Assembly: GCA_020974905.1 (NCBI GenBank)
Contig: CP087563.1
Location: 6,200,001-6,264,000, forward strand
DNA length: 64,000 nt
DNA from: Planctomycetes bacterium syqfu
GTDB lineage: Bacteria > Planctomycetota > Phycisphaerae > Phycisphaerales > Phycisphaeraceae
Reading direction: 5' to 3'
In this document: one piece after another, positions 33,402-41,890 of the stretch
Numbering within the stretch: position 1 is the first letter of the stretch
Layout: every line of letters begins with the position of its first letter
Made by a program: the position numbers and the translations under genes
Notes under the pieces: generated by a model
Seen by the model: the letters and a program-made list of their open reading frames with translations, nothing else
Databases searched by the model: none
Told to the model about the DNA's origin: nothing

Positions 33402-34472
33402 ATGAAACGCAACGCAGACAACATCACAATCAACCACAGCTTCGCAGCCATTGCGATGTTGGTGCTGGTTGTCTGCACGCAGGTTTCTGCCTTGGATCGT
33501 GTGCAGCTTAAGTCCGTTGCCAGCAGCGATGACAACCTCGTGCAACTCCGTGAGATCGCATGGCTCACGGGTGATACGGCTGAAAAACTCGGTGGCTCGA
33601 TCGTGACGCAACTGCGTGAGAATCAGGCCGATGCCCGTATCAGCCTGGACACCGTGCGTGATCATCTGACCAACATGGGCGTGAACTGGGGTCGGTTTAA
33701 TCTCAGTGGTGCAACGCAATGCCAGGTGTCCATCGCTTCGGCTCAGGCAGCCAAGCAGACGCCGGCAACGGCGGTGGTCACCAACCCGCAGACACCGATC
33801 CATGTCACCGATGCCATCACCATCAATGAACATGTCCATCGCTTCCTGCTCAACCATACCGGTCTCTCGGACCAGGAACTGGTCATCAAGTATTCCAAGG
33901 CCGATGAAGCGGACTTGGCTCAGGCAGCGTTGACCGATCGCTTTGAAATCGAAGTCATCGGCACAGCCAAACTCGGACAGATCCCGATGATCATCCGTCG
34001 TTGGCGTGGCAATGCAATGGCGGGTGATTTGCGTGTGACCGCGCATGTTGCTCAGAAAACACTGGCAGCAGTGGTCGTCGAAAACGTGCGTCGCGGTCAG
34101 AGCTTTGGGCCGGCAGACGTGCAGGTTCAGGAAGTTTTAATTGATAGTGAACGGACACCGGTTCGCAAGCTGCGTGACGTGGTGGGACACGTTGCAGCGC
34201 GAAATGTCCGTAAAAATCAGGTGCTTTTTGATGACGATGTGCAGTTGCCGGTGATGGTTAACCGCGGTGAGCAGATCACCGTACGTTGCCTAGTCGGCAG
34301 CATGGTCATCCGCACCACCGCACGGGCGATGTCTGATGCGGCGTTAGGTGAATTGGTCGAGCTGCAGAACCAGCGGTCACGCGAAGCCTTCATGGCTCGT
34401 GTGGTGGGGCCGCGTCAGGCTGTGCTTGAAAACGGTTCGGCTCAGGTGAGTCTGGCAGGAGGACAGCGATGA
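33402..34472 (+). CDS. flgA: Flagellar P-ring assembly chaperone FlgA
   Basis: 356 aa with a signal peptide (about residues 12-30, AAIAMLVLVVCTQVSA). The C-terminal third has the SAF/FlgA domain: VVVENVRRGQSFGPADVQVQ, then VGHVAARNVRKNQVLFDDDV and RGEQITVRCLVGSMVIRTTA. FlgA helps FlgI assemble the P-ring in the periplasm. It is longer than the roughly 220-aa enterobacterial protein because of an N-terminal extension, as in other deep-branching groups. Its stop codon overlaps the flgH start by four bases. Confidence 0.9.
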   Translation: MKRNADNITINHSFAAIAMLVLVVCTQVSALDRVQLKSVASSDDNLVQLREIAWLTGDTAEKLGGSIVTQLRENQADARISLDTVRDHLTNMGVNWGRFNLSGATQCQVSIASAQAAKQTPATAVVTNPQTPIHVTDAITINEHVHRFLLNHTGLSDQELVIKYSKADEADLAQAALTDRFEIEVIGTAKLGQIPMIIRRWRGNAMAGDLRVTAHVAQKTLAAVVVENVRRGQSFGPADVQVQEVLIDSERTPVRKLRDVVGHVAARNVRKNQVLFDDDVQLPVMVNRGEQITVRCLVGSMVIRTTARAMSDAALGELVELQNQRSREAFMARVVGPRQAVLENGSAQVSLAGGQR

Positions 34473-35185
34473 AAACGATTTTGTGTCTGACAATCTGCAT
34501 GACACTGCTGGCAAGTGTGAATGGATCTGCCTTGGCGCAGAGTTCTTCGCTTTATGCCAAGCAGTCCAAGCCCGTCATGCCCCAGCCGGTCAAGGGACCT
34601 GATGGCCGCTATGACCGACTGTCTCCCAAGATTTCGCAGGCCAGCTTCTCTGCCGTGCCGCTGCCTGAACCGCGTGGCTATGGATTGCATGACCTGGTGA
34701 CCATCATCATTCGTGAGTCGATTGAAAACGACATCACCTCGACCACTGAAACCAAGAAGTCCATGTCGGTTGACGGTGAAGTGACCAGTTTCCCGAGCAT
34801 TGCCAGCATGCTTGAACTGCGTCCCCGCACCAGTCCGACAACCAACAACCCGACGGTTGGCCTGGAGTTTGACCGCGATTTTTCCGGTGAAGGTTCCCAC
34901 AAGCGGACCGACTCATTTACCACGCGATTGACGGCTCGCATCATCGACATCAAGCCCAACGGCACGTTGGTCCTTGAAGCCCGCAAACGCATTCTTGACG
35001 GTAAGGAAGACGTGACGCTGGTGTTGACGGGTACTTGCCGAAAGGAAGATATCACCTCGGGCAACACGATTCTTTCGACCCAGATTTATGACCTGTATCT
35101 GCGGAAGCAGACCGCGGGTGAGATGAAGAAAGCCTCTGAAAAGGGCGTTTTAACCAAACTTTTGGACACCTTGTTTAACTTCTGA
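34469..35185 (+). CDS. flgH: Flagellar L-ring protein FlgH
   Basis: 238 aa. The N-terminal signal peptide (TILCLTICMTLLASVNGSALA) should be cut before QSSS. The conserved core is present: GLHDLVTIIIRESIENDITS, FDRDFSGEGSHKRTDSFTTR, ARIIDIKPNGTLVLEARKRI, and near the end ITSGNTILSTQIYDLYLRKQ. FlgH forms the outer-membrane L-ring around the rod. In enterics it is a lipoprotein; here no cysteine fits a lipobox, so it is probably not lipidated. It is coupled to flgA and lies 3 bp before flgI. Confidence 0.92.
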   Translation: MKTILCLTICMTLLASVNGSALAQSSSLYAKQSKPVMPQPVKGPDGRYDRLSPKISQASFSAVPLPEPRGYGLHDLVTIIIRESIENDITSTTETKKSMSVDGEVTSFPSIASMLELRPRTSPTTNNPTVGLEFDRDFSGEGSHKRTDSFTTRLTARIIDIKPNGTLVLEARKRILDGKEDVTLVLTGTCRKEDITSGNTILSTQIYDLYLRKQTAGEMKKASEKGVLTKLLDTLFNF

Positions 35186-35188
35186 ACC

Positions 35189-36271
35189 ATGAAAAAGACC
35201 GCATTACAACTCGTTTTGGCCTTGGCCCTGATCGCAGGGTTGGCTGTACGTGCCTCCGCGGTGCAGGTTCAGGATCTGGTCCGCATCAAAGGTGCTGAAG
35301 GCAGCAAACTCGTAGGCATGGGGCTTGTCATGGGCTTGCCCGGTACCGGTGACGGGGGCAAATTCACTCCGGCGATGCAGTCGCTGGCTCGCGTGATTGA
35401 ACACCTTGCTGTGGGTGGCGTGACCGCTTCGGACCTGCGAAATACCAAGAACGTGGCGATGGTTGCCATGACCGTGAACGTGCCTGCCAACGGTGTCCGC
35501 GAAGGCGATCGTTTGGACGTGCATGTGAGCAGTATTGGTCCGGCCAAGAGCCTTGAGGGGGGGCGTCTGTTTTTGATCCCGTTGACTGGCCCGCTGCCCG
35601 GTTCGGATATTTTTGCCTACGCAGAAGGTCCGATCAGCGTTGAAAACATCAACTTGCCCAACACCGGTGTGATCAAGAACGGTGCCCAGATGGTGCAGGA
35701 CATTCGTGCCCAGTACATGGATGATTATGGTCAGGTCACGTTTGTGATTGATGACAAGATTGCCTCCTGGCCGACCGCCAGCAACCTGGCCAGCCACATC
35801 AACGGCGTGATCACGCTGGATGACGGCCCGGATATCGCCCGTGCGGTGGATCCCAAAAACATCGTCGTGCAGCTTCCCCGTGCAGATCAGAACAATCCCG
35901 GTGCGTTTTTGTCTCAGATTCTCACCAGCTACATCGACCCGCCACTGATCGGGACCGGCGCTCGCGTGAAGATCAACGAAGCTGCCGGAACGATCGTCTT
36001 TGGTGCCAATGTGCAGATTTCACCGGTCGTCATTTCGACGCAGGGATTGACCATCACCACAGTCACCCCGCCCATCGAACCGACACCTGAAGTGCCGGTG
36101 GTTGAAACCAATAATTGGGTCTCCATTGACCCTGAAAATCGTGGTGGCACGAAGTTGGCGGACCTGCTTAATGCGTTAAAGCAACTGCGCGTCGAAGCCA
36201 AGGATCGCATTGCCATCGTCAAGGAACTGGACAAAGTCGGCGCCCTGCACGCGGAGTTAATCATCGAGTAA
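35189..36271 (+). CDS. flgI: Flagellar P-ring protein FlgI
   Basis: 360 aa with a signal peptide (ALQLVLALALIAGLAVRASA). Strong FlgI features: VRIKGAEGSKLVGMGLVMGL, GTGDGGKFTPAMQSLARVIE, KNVAMVAMTVNVPANGVREG, LDVHVSSIGPAKSLEGGRLF, and at the end LADLLNALKQLRVEAKDRIA followed by VKELDKVGALHAELIIE. It forms the periplasmic P-ring bushing with help from FlgA. Length is standard. It is packed between flgH and flgJ in the same operon. Confidence 0.95.
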   Translation: MKKTALQLVLALALIAGLAVRASAVQVQDLVRIKGAEGSKLVGMGLVMGLPGTGDGGKFTPAMQSLARVIEHLAVGGVTASDLRNTKNVAMVAMTVNVPANGVREGDRLDVHVSSIGPAKSLEGGRLFLIPLTGPLPGSDIFAYAEGPISVENINLPNTGVIKNGAQMVQDIRAQYMDDYGQVTFVIDDKIASWPTASNLASHINGVITLDDGPDIARAVDPKNIVVQLPRADQNNPGAFLSQILTSYIDPPLIGTGARVKINEAAGTIVFGANVQISPVVISTQGLTITTVTPPIEPTPEVPVVETNNWVSIDPENRGGTKLADLLNALKQLRVEAKDRIAIVKELDKVGALHAELIIE

Positions 36272-36277
36272 CAAGCC

Positions 36278-36685
36278 ATGCAAATGTCAGCGATTTCCAA
36301 CTTGAGCCTTTCCCAAGCACAGATCACCGATGCTGCCAAGCAGTCGCAGCACGGCGACTTTGCTGCGATGCTAAATCGCCCGGGGACCGGCAAGGCAGCG
36401 AATCTTTCGGATGAGCAGAAACGCGAAATCCGTGATGCGGCCGAGCAGTTGGTCTCCAGTGCGTTGATCCTGCCGATGCTGGCGCAGATTCGTGAAAGTT
36501 CACTCAAAAGTGAGCTTTTTCACGGCGGATTCACCGAAGACGCCTTTGGCAGCCAACTGGATACCGAACTGGCTGACCGCATGGTTGCCAAATCCAATTT
36601 CCCGATCGTCGATGCGATTTACCGCAAGATGACCGGCCAAACGGACGCGAAGATCACAGGTAAGGAGGTCAATCTCCGTGGATAA
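36278..36685 (+). CDS. flgJ: FlgJ-type rod-binding protein lacking the muramidase domain
   Basis: 135 aa. The rod-binding (Rod-bind/FlgJ N-terminal) pattern is clear: IRDAAEQLVSSALILPMLAQ, IRESSLKSELFHGGFTEDAF and LDTELADRMVAKSNFPIVDA. Enterobacterial FlgJ is about 310 aa with a C-terminal peptidoglycan hydrolase; that half is absent here, as in many non-gammaproteobacteria, so a separate lytic enzyme must open the wall. It acts as the rod cap in the periplasm. The end overlaps the flgN start by 8 bp. Confidence 0.85.
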   Translation: MQMSAISNLSLSQAQITDAAKQSQHGDFAAMLNRPGTGKAANLSDEQKREIRDAAEQLVSSALILPMLAQIRESSLKSELFHGGFTEDAFGSQLDTELADRMVAKSNFPIVDAIYRKMTGQTDAKITGKEVNLRG

Positions 36686-37193
36686 ACAACTTGAAAAACA
36701 ACTAGGCATTCTTGAACGCAGTCTCCAGGATCTGCTCCAGGCCCACACGTATCTCTCGGACCTGATGGAACAGAAGCGGACGGCGATGCGTGAAGCCAAA
36801 CACGAGCAGGTCGGCAATCTCTGCAAGCTGGAAAATGACCAGTTGCGCAAGATCAGCGACATGGAAAAGAATCGCCTGCAACTCGTGGCAGATATCACTT
36901 TGCTCGTCGAACCTTCTGCCAAGCAGCCGTTCAAATTACTGGAATTGGCAGACCGCCTGCCCGAACCCTGGCGAGGTCGCCTGCTGGTCTTCCGTCACCA
37001 GTTGGCTCAGAAAATGAAGGAAACCCAGGCCAAGACACAGACAACCCAGCAGGCCACCATGCAGTTGGTGAAGCACATGACCGGCATGATGCAGAAAGTC
37101 ACCGCAGCCTGCACCGGCTCCTCGGCGTACTCGGCTCGTGGCCAGGCCTCAACCAACAACGCACGGATCAGTACTTTCAGCATGACCGCCTAA
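36678..37193 (+). CDS. flgN: FlgN-like export chaperone for hook-filament junction proteins
   Basis: 171 aa from GTG 36678, with AAGGAGG at 36662-36668. Long helices with heptad character (LEKQLGILERSLQDLLQAHT, LCKLENDQLRKISDMEKNRL, WRGRLLVFRHQLAQKMKETQ) match FlgN, the cytoplasmic chaperone of FlgK and FlgL. Its position directly before flgK and flgL supports the call, since FlgN proteins are poorly conserved in sequence. The C-terminus (STNNARISTFSMTA) is disordered. Confidence 0.75.
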   Translation: MDKQLEKQLGILERSLQDLLQAHTYLSDLMEQKRTAMREAKHEQVGNLCKLENDQLRKISDMEKNRLQLVADITLLVEPSAKQPFKLLELADRLPEPWRGRLLVFRHQLAQKMKETQAKTQTTQQATMQLVKHMTGMMQKVTAACTGSSAYSARGQASTNNARISTFSMTA

Positions 37194-37213
37194 GGGCGAT
37201 GTGAGATAAGACG

Positions 37214-38914
37214 ATGACACTCAGCAGCGCATTACAAATCGGAAGATCAGGCATTCTGGCCAGCCAGACCGCATTGGAAGTTGCAGGTAACAACCTGGCC
37301 AATATCAATACGCCCGGCTATCACCGCCAGACCGTCTCCCTGAGCACTGCCAACGGCGATCAAATCTCACGTTACATCACCCTCGGTCAGGGTGTCACCG
37401 TCGAGTCGATCACTCGCAATATCTCCGAAGCCCTCGAAGCACGTATCCGTTCGGCCATCTCCAATGGTTCAAGCTCCAAGACCGAGGTCGATGTCCTCTC
37501 GCAGCTTGAAGCGTTGGAAAACGAATTTACCGATGTGGACCTGTCGACGAATCTCTCGGAGTTCTTCGATGCATGGAGTGAGTTAGCCAACACACCTGAT
37601 GATCCGTCCAAGCGAACACTGGTCATCCAGCAGGGCGATAAGCTTTCGTCCTTCATGCAGGATTTGCGCTCCAACATGATCGATTTGCGCGATCAGGTCG
37701 ATGAACAACTCCAGGCGGCAGTCGATTCAGCCAACGATATTCTCAATTCGCTGGCAACGATCAACCTGCAAATCGCCCGTGTGGACGGCGGGACCGGCTC
37801 GGCCAACGACCTGCGTGACGAACGTGACCGTCTGCTGGCTGATCTGAGCCAATACATGGACATCTCAACCGTCGAGCAGAACGATGGTAAGGTCGACGTC
37901 TTCGTCGGCTCCATCCCGCTGATTCTCAACGGCACCAACCGTGGCATCGAACTGGAAAAATCGGCTGACGGTGATGACTTTGACATGCGACTGGTCCTGG
38001 GCTCCGACGGTTCACCGTTGCTCGCTCAGTCCGGGTCGATCAAGGGCTTCATCGATGCCCGTGAAGAACATGTCAACGGTGCGATCGACGAGTTGGACCA
38101 GTTTGCCAACACCCTGATTTACGAAGTGAACAAGCTTCACACGCAAGGTCAGGGCACCGAAGGTTTCACCTCGGTGACGGGTACACAGCAGTTTGCTGAT
38201 TCATCCGCAGTGCTCAACTCCGGCGAAGCCTTTTTGCCGTTCGAAATCGAGCATGGCAGCTTCCAGGTCAATCTCACCCAGACCCAGACCGGGCAGCAGA
38301 ACAGCTACACCATCGATATCGACCTGGACGGCATTGGGGCTGATTCGTCACTTGATGATGTGATGAACCAGCTCAACAACATTCCCAATCTCAGTGCGTC
38401 ACTGACGCCCAATGGTCGTCTGATGATTAAGACATCCGACGAACAGTACGAAGTGACCTTCAGCGATGATTCCACCGGATTCCTGGCAACGGCCGGGATC
38501 AACACATATTTCACCGGTTCCTCGGCTTCGGACATCGGCATTAACAGCGTGCTGGAAAACAACACCAACCTGCTGGCGGTGACCCAGGACCACATCGATG
38601 GTGGCAACACCAACGCGTTGGCCATCGCCGGTCTGCGGACTGCGGAACTGGACAATCTCGGTGGTATCAGTTTGACGGAAATGTGGAACCGTCACGTCGA
38701 AGAATTTGCGGCTCGCGTCGGCCAGGCAGAGAGTGAATACGAGGCGGATCAGATCGTCTCAGCCAATCTCGATGCCCAGCAGCAAGCCATCAGCGGCGTC
38801 AATGCCGACGAGGAAGCCATCAATTTGATCAGCTTCCAACAAGCGTATTCGGGCAGCGCCCGATTTTTGAATGTGGTTAACGAGATGATGCAGACTTTGC
38901 TTCAGTTGCTCTAA
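37214..38914 (+). CDS. flgK: Flagellar hook-associated protein 1 (FlgK)
   Basis: 566 aa, first junction protein between hook and filament. The N-terminal D0 helix has ILASQTALEVAGNNLANINT and PGYHRQTVSLSTANG. The next segment, TPDDPSKRTLVIQQGDKLSS, is typical. The C-terminal helices read ISGVNADEEAINLISFQQAY and FLNVVNEMMQTLLQLL. Secreted by the flagellar system with FlgN. Length is typical. It is 20 bp after flgN and 17 bp before flgL. Confidence 0.95.
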   Translation: MTLSSALQIGRSGILASQTALEVAGNNLANINTPGYHRQTVSLSTANGDQISRYITLGQGVTVESITRNISEALEARIRSAISNGSSSKTEVDVLSQLEALENEFTDVDLSTNLSEFFDAWSELANTPDDPSKRTLVIQQGDKLSSFMQDLRSNMIDLRDQVDEQLQAAVDSANDILNSLATINLQIARVDGGTGSANDLRDERDRLLADLSQYMDISTVEQNDGKVDVFVGSIPLILNGTNRGIELEKSADGDDFDMRLVLGSDGSPLLAQSGSIKGFIDAREEHVNGAIDELDQFANTLIYEVNKLHTQGQGTEGFTSVTGTQQFADSSAVLNSGEAFLPFEIEHGSFQVNLTQTQTGQQNSYTIDIDLDGIGADSSLDDVMNQLNNIPNLSASLTPNGRLMIKTSDEQYEVTFSDDSTGFLATAGINTYFTGSSASDIGINSVLENNTNLLAVTQDHIDGGNTNALAIAGLRTAELDNLGGISLTEMWNRHVEEFAARVGQAESEYEADQIVSANLDAQQQAISGVNADEEAINLISFQQAYSGSARFLNVVNEMMQTLLQLL

Positions 38915-38931
38915 GGACGAATGGATAAGCC

Positions 38932-40893
38932 ATGAGTAGCATCCAATCTGGCAGCTTTACACGCACAAGTTCGCTGATGAGTTCCAATCAGCTGATGTAT
39001 CAATTGCGCCAGATTCAAACCGAGTTGGCCGATGCCCAGAATGCCATTACCAATGGCCAGCAGGTCAACAAACCCTCTGACGCGCCAACGCTGACGTCCG
39101 CCATTTTGCTGGTCATGCAGCAGATGGAAGCGCGCGGTCAGCACGAAAACAATCTCGATTACATCTCCACGATGCTCGACAATGTCGACCAAGCCATGGC
39201 TGACGTTTCGACCATTTCCATCGAAGCACACAGTCTGGCGTTAAGCCAGATCGGCATTGTCTCCGACGAGGAAACCCGCCAGGCAGAAGCTTCTGTCGTG
39301 GACGCTCAACTTAGCGCACTTCTGGACATCGTTAACCGCAAGGTGCTGGATATCGGCCTGTTTAACGGCAATTCCAACAGTGGCAATGAAGCCTTCGTCG
39401 AATTCATGGGCGGTATCCGCTACGTTGGTGCCGAATCCAACCTGATCGCCGAAACGGGTCTGTCTGACGAAGTCGCCTACAACTCCAACGGCCTGGAAGC
39501 CTTCAACGCTCTGGGTTATGTCTACGGTGACCTTGATCTGGACCCCGCTGCAACACCGGCAACGCGTCTGCAGGATGCCGAAGGTGCAACAAGCAACGGT
39601 ATCCGACTTGGCTCACTGCAATTGGATGTCGATGGCACGACGACCACCGTTGATCTGGGCACCGCCCGGACCTTCAACGATGTGATCCTTCGCATCCAGA
39701 ACGCCATCGACAGCATCGACCCGACTGCCGGCACGATCAATATCAGTGACAACGGTTTTGAACTCACCGCGGACAGCGGCCATGAGATCACCATTTCCGA
39801 CTTCCCCGGCGGTGTCGTCGCCCAAGACCTTGGCATCGACCTTTATGCCAATGACGAAACCGTCACTGGTGCCGATGTGCAGGTCAAACTCACCGCCCGT
39901 ACCCCACTGGATGCGTTGGACTTTGGTATCGACTGGGACAGTGGTCTGTCGATCACCCAGGGCGCTGTCACCAAGATCGCGGACTTCTCAGATGCTGAGA
40001 ATATCCAGGATGTGATGAACGTCATCGACGGACTCCACATGGGTGTTCACATGCAGATCAAAGCTGACGGCAGCGGTCTGAACATGGTGACCGAAGTCTC
40101 GGGCATTAACCTGTCCATCGGTGAAGTCAACGGTGGCACCACCGCGACCGATCTTGGCCTGCGGACCTTCAATAACAGCACCAAACTCGCCAGCCTCAAC
40201 AACGGCATCGGCGTCGGTCGCACCGCAGCACAGGATGATATCGAAATCCAGCTTCACGATGGATCACTGATCAGTGTGAATCTCGACGAAGCTGCAACGA
40301 TTGAAGATGTGATCGCTGCAATCACCACCGCAGCTGAAGACCTTGGCTTGAGTGTGGGTTTACCTGGTGATGGGGCGGACCTGAACATCGGTTTTGCCTC
40401 CGAAGGCAACGGCCTGGTGATTGAGGATGGCACGTTTGGTGCAGAGGATTTCAAGATCACCAGCATCAACCTTTCCACCGCCGCCGAAGACCTTGGCATT
40501 GCCGGGAACCTCAAGGATGAATCGGAGATGGCCGGTGAAGACGTGGCCACGGTTCAAGTGGACAGCATTTTTACACATTTAATAAATTTAAAAGAAAGTT
40601 TGCTGCAAAATGACTCGCGTGGCATCTCGCTTGCTGCTGGTAAGCTGGATGGTGACTCAGATTCAGTCACCCAGGTGCGTGCAACGATCGGCGTTCGCAC
40701 GACACGGGCCGAAGAAGCCCTGAATCGCTCGTCAGAACTGGGTATTTCAGAGTCCAGTTTGCTAAACGAGCTACAGGGCGGAGATTTAACGGAGCTTATT
40801 TTGAAATACCAGAATCTCCAATACCAACTGCAGGCAAGTTTGAGCGTGGGAGCGCAAAATTTGCAGATGAGCTTGTTGGACTTTTTGGCCTGA
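38932..40893 (+). CDS. flgL: Flagellar hook-associated protein 3 (FlgL), enlarged
   Basis: 653 aa, against about 300-400 for most FlgL. The N-terminal flagellin-like domain (SNQLMYQLRQIQTELADAQN, ITNGQQVNKPSDAPTLTSAI) and the C-terminal helix (LTELILKYQNLQYQLQASLS, LLDFLA) are conserved. The roughly 370-residue middle holds at least two flagellin hook-IN-like repeats, for example VDLGTARTFNDVILRIQNAI and VNLDEAATIEDVIAAITTAA, each followed by a DLGI or DLGL turn. These inserts would form extra outer domains on the junction. Secreted, no signal peptide. A 157-bp gap with small hairpins, including TGGC-AGGAA-GCCA at 40957-40969, separates it from fliW. Confidence 0.9.
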   Translation: MSSIQSGSFTRTSSLMSSNQLMYQLRQIQTELADAQNAITNGQQVNKPSDAPTLTSAILLVMQQMEARGQHENNLDYISTMLDNVDQAMADVSTISIEAHSLALSQIGIVSDEETRQAEASVVDAQLSALLDIVNRKVLDIGLFNGNSNSGNEAFVEFMGGIRYVGAESNLIAETGLSDEVAYNSNGLEAFNALGYVYGDLDLDPAATPATRLQDAEGATSNGIRLGSLQLDVDGTTTTVDLGTARTFNDVILRIQNAIDSIDPTAGTINISDNGFELTADSGHEITISDFPGGVVAQDLGIDLYANDETVTGADVQVKLTARTPLDALDFGIDWDSGLSITQGAVTKIADFSDAENIQDVMNVIDGLHMGVHMQIKADGSGLNMVTEVSGINLSIGEVNGGTTATDLGLRTFNNSTKLASLNNGIGVGRTAAQDDIEIQLHDGSLISVNLDEAATIEDVIAAITTAAEDLGLSVGLPGDGADLNIGFASEGNGLVIEDGTFGAEDFKITSINLSTAAEDLGIAGNLKDESEMAGEDVATVQVDSIFTHLINLKESLLQNDSRGISLAAGKLDGDSDSVTQVRATIGVRTTRAEEALNRSSELGISESSLLNELQGGDLTELILKYQNLQYQLQASLSVGAQNLQMSLLDFLA

Positions 40894-41050
40894 TTCGGCA
40901 GAAATTGCGCATCTGAGAGGTCTTCGGTCGACCTGACGGATGCTTGAAAAATGAGGTGGCAGGAAGCCAGCTCCAGCAGGTCAATGAATGGAAACGACAC
41001 CTGCTGAACAATCCAGGATGGAAGACCGCGTTAAGAGAAGGATCAGTCAA

Positions 41051-41497
41051 ATGATCGTAAACACAACGAGATTCGGACAAGTGGAAGTGGATGACTCTCG
41101 CGTCATCGTCTTTCCCAAGGGTTTGCTGGGCTTCCCCAGTTACACCCGCTACGTGCTCATTGAGCCGGGCGAAGACAGCTACTTTCTCTGGCTTCAGTCA
41201 ACCCAGACGCCGGACCTGGCGTTTGTGGTCACCGACCCGAGCCTGTTTGTCCCAACGTACAAGGTTCCGATCAAACAGGACCAGATGCGCGAGCTGGGCA
41301 TTGCCTCACTGTCCAGTGCACAGGTCTTCGTGATCGTCAACAAGGTCGATCGCATGCTCACCGGCAACCTGCAGGGACCGCTGGTGATCAACGTGGCGAC
41401 CAAGGTCGGCGAGCAGTTGGTGCTCTCTGATCGTCGGTTTACGACAAGGGTGCCCCTGGTGGAATTGGGAAGCCCGGTGGAAGCGATGTCGGCTTGA
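41051..41497 (+). CDS. fliW: Flagellar assembly factor FliW, CsrA antagonist
   Basis: 148 aa from ATG 41051 (MIVNTTRFGQVEVDDSRVIV), where FliW proteins normally begin; GAAGGA lies upstream. A start at 40988 would add 21 atypical residues. Core motifs: FPKGLLGFPSYTRYVLIEPG, FLWLQSTQTPDLAFVVTDPS and LQGPLVINVATKVGEQLVLS. FliW binds CsrA allosterically and is displaced by unexported flagellin, linking flagellin export to its translation. The order fliW-csrA-fliC here is the expected one for that circuit. Confidence 0.95.
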   Translation: MIVNTTRFGQVEVDDSRVIVFPKGLLGFPSYTRYVLIEPGEDSYFLWLQSTQTPDLAFVVTDPSLFVPTYKVPIKQDQMRELGIASLSSAQVFVIVNKVDRMLTGNLQGPLVINVATKVGEQLVLSDRRFTTRVPLVELGSPVEAMSA

Positions 41498-41534
41498 GAC
41501 TTTTAAGCCGGTTGTGAAGTGTTCAAGTAGTAAC

Positions 41535-41606
41535 CCGATGCACGGAGGCATCGGTAACCAGGCGGGCAGTGACGTAAGCTGACTGCCAAGGCCCACGGAA
41601 GGAGCC
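41535..41606 (+). promoter_or_regulatory. csrA leader with GGA-loop hairpin, probable CsrA autoregulatory site
   Basis: CCGATGC-ACGGAG-GCATCGG (41535-41554) is a perfect 7-bp hairpin with a six-base loop containing GGA, the form CsrA prefers. A second hairpin pairs GGCAGT (41565-41570) with ACTGCC across 11 bases. The Shine-Dalgarno region (GGAAGGAG, 41598-41604) holds two more GGA motifs. Confidence 0.65.
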
Positions 41607-41612
41607 TGTTTC

Positions 41613-41882
41613 ATGCTGGTGCTCTCGCGTCAGCGCGACGAAACGATCATGATCGGCGACGAGATAGAAATCACCGTCGTCGACATCCGTGGTGACAAGG
41701 TCCGTTTGGGGATCAACGCACCGAGATCCATTCAAGTCCACCGCAAGGAGGTCTACGAAGCGATCAAGGCTGAGAATACCCAGGCAAGCCATGTACAAGT
41801 GGATGATTTAAACGTCGCCAACCAAAACCTGAGGAAGATGGGTAAGGCCCCAGGAACCTTACCTGGCACTCAGAAGAAATAG
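41613..41882 (+). CDS. csrA: Carbon storage / translational regulator CsrA
   Basis: 89 aa. [20 protein letters not shown] opens with the conserved beta-1 strand, including the RNA-contacting Arg of [23 protein letters not shown] carries the second RNA-contacting segment (I-x-V-H-R-x-E-V-Y). CsrA dimers bind GGA motifs in RNA loops and block ribosome binding. The tail ([16 protein letters not shown]) extends past the usual 60-75 residues. GGAAGGAG precedes ATG 41613. It lies between fliW and fliC; their leaders contain matching hairpins. Confidence 0.97.
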   Translation: MLVLSRQRDETIMIGDEIEITVVDIRGDKVRLGINAPRSIQVHRKEVYEAIKAENTQASHVQVDDLNVANQNLRKMGKAPGTLPGTQKK

Positions 41883-41890
41883 ATTAACGT

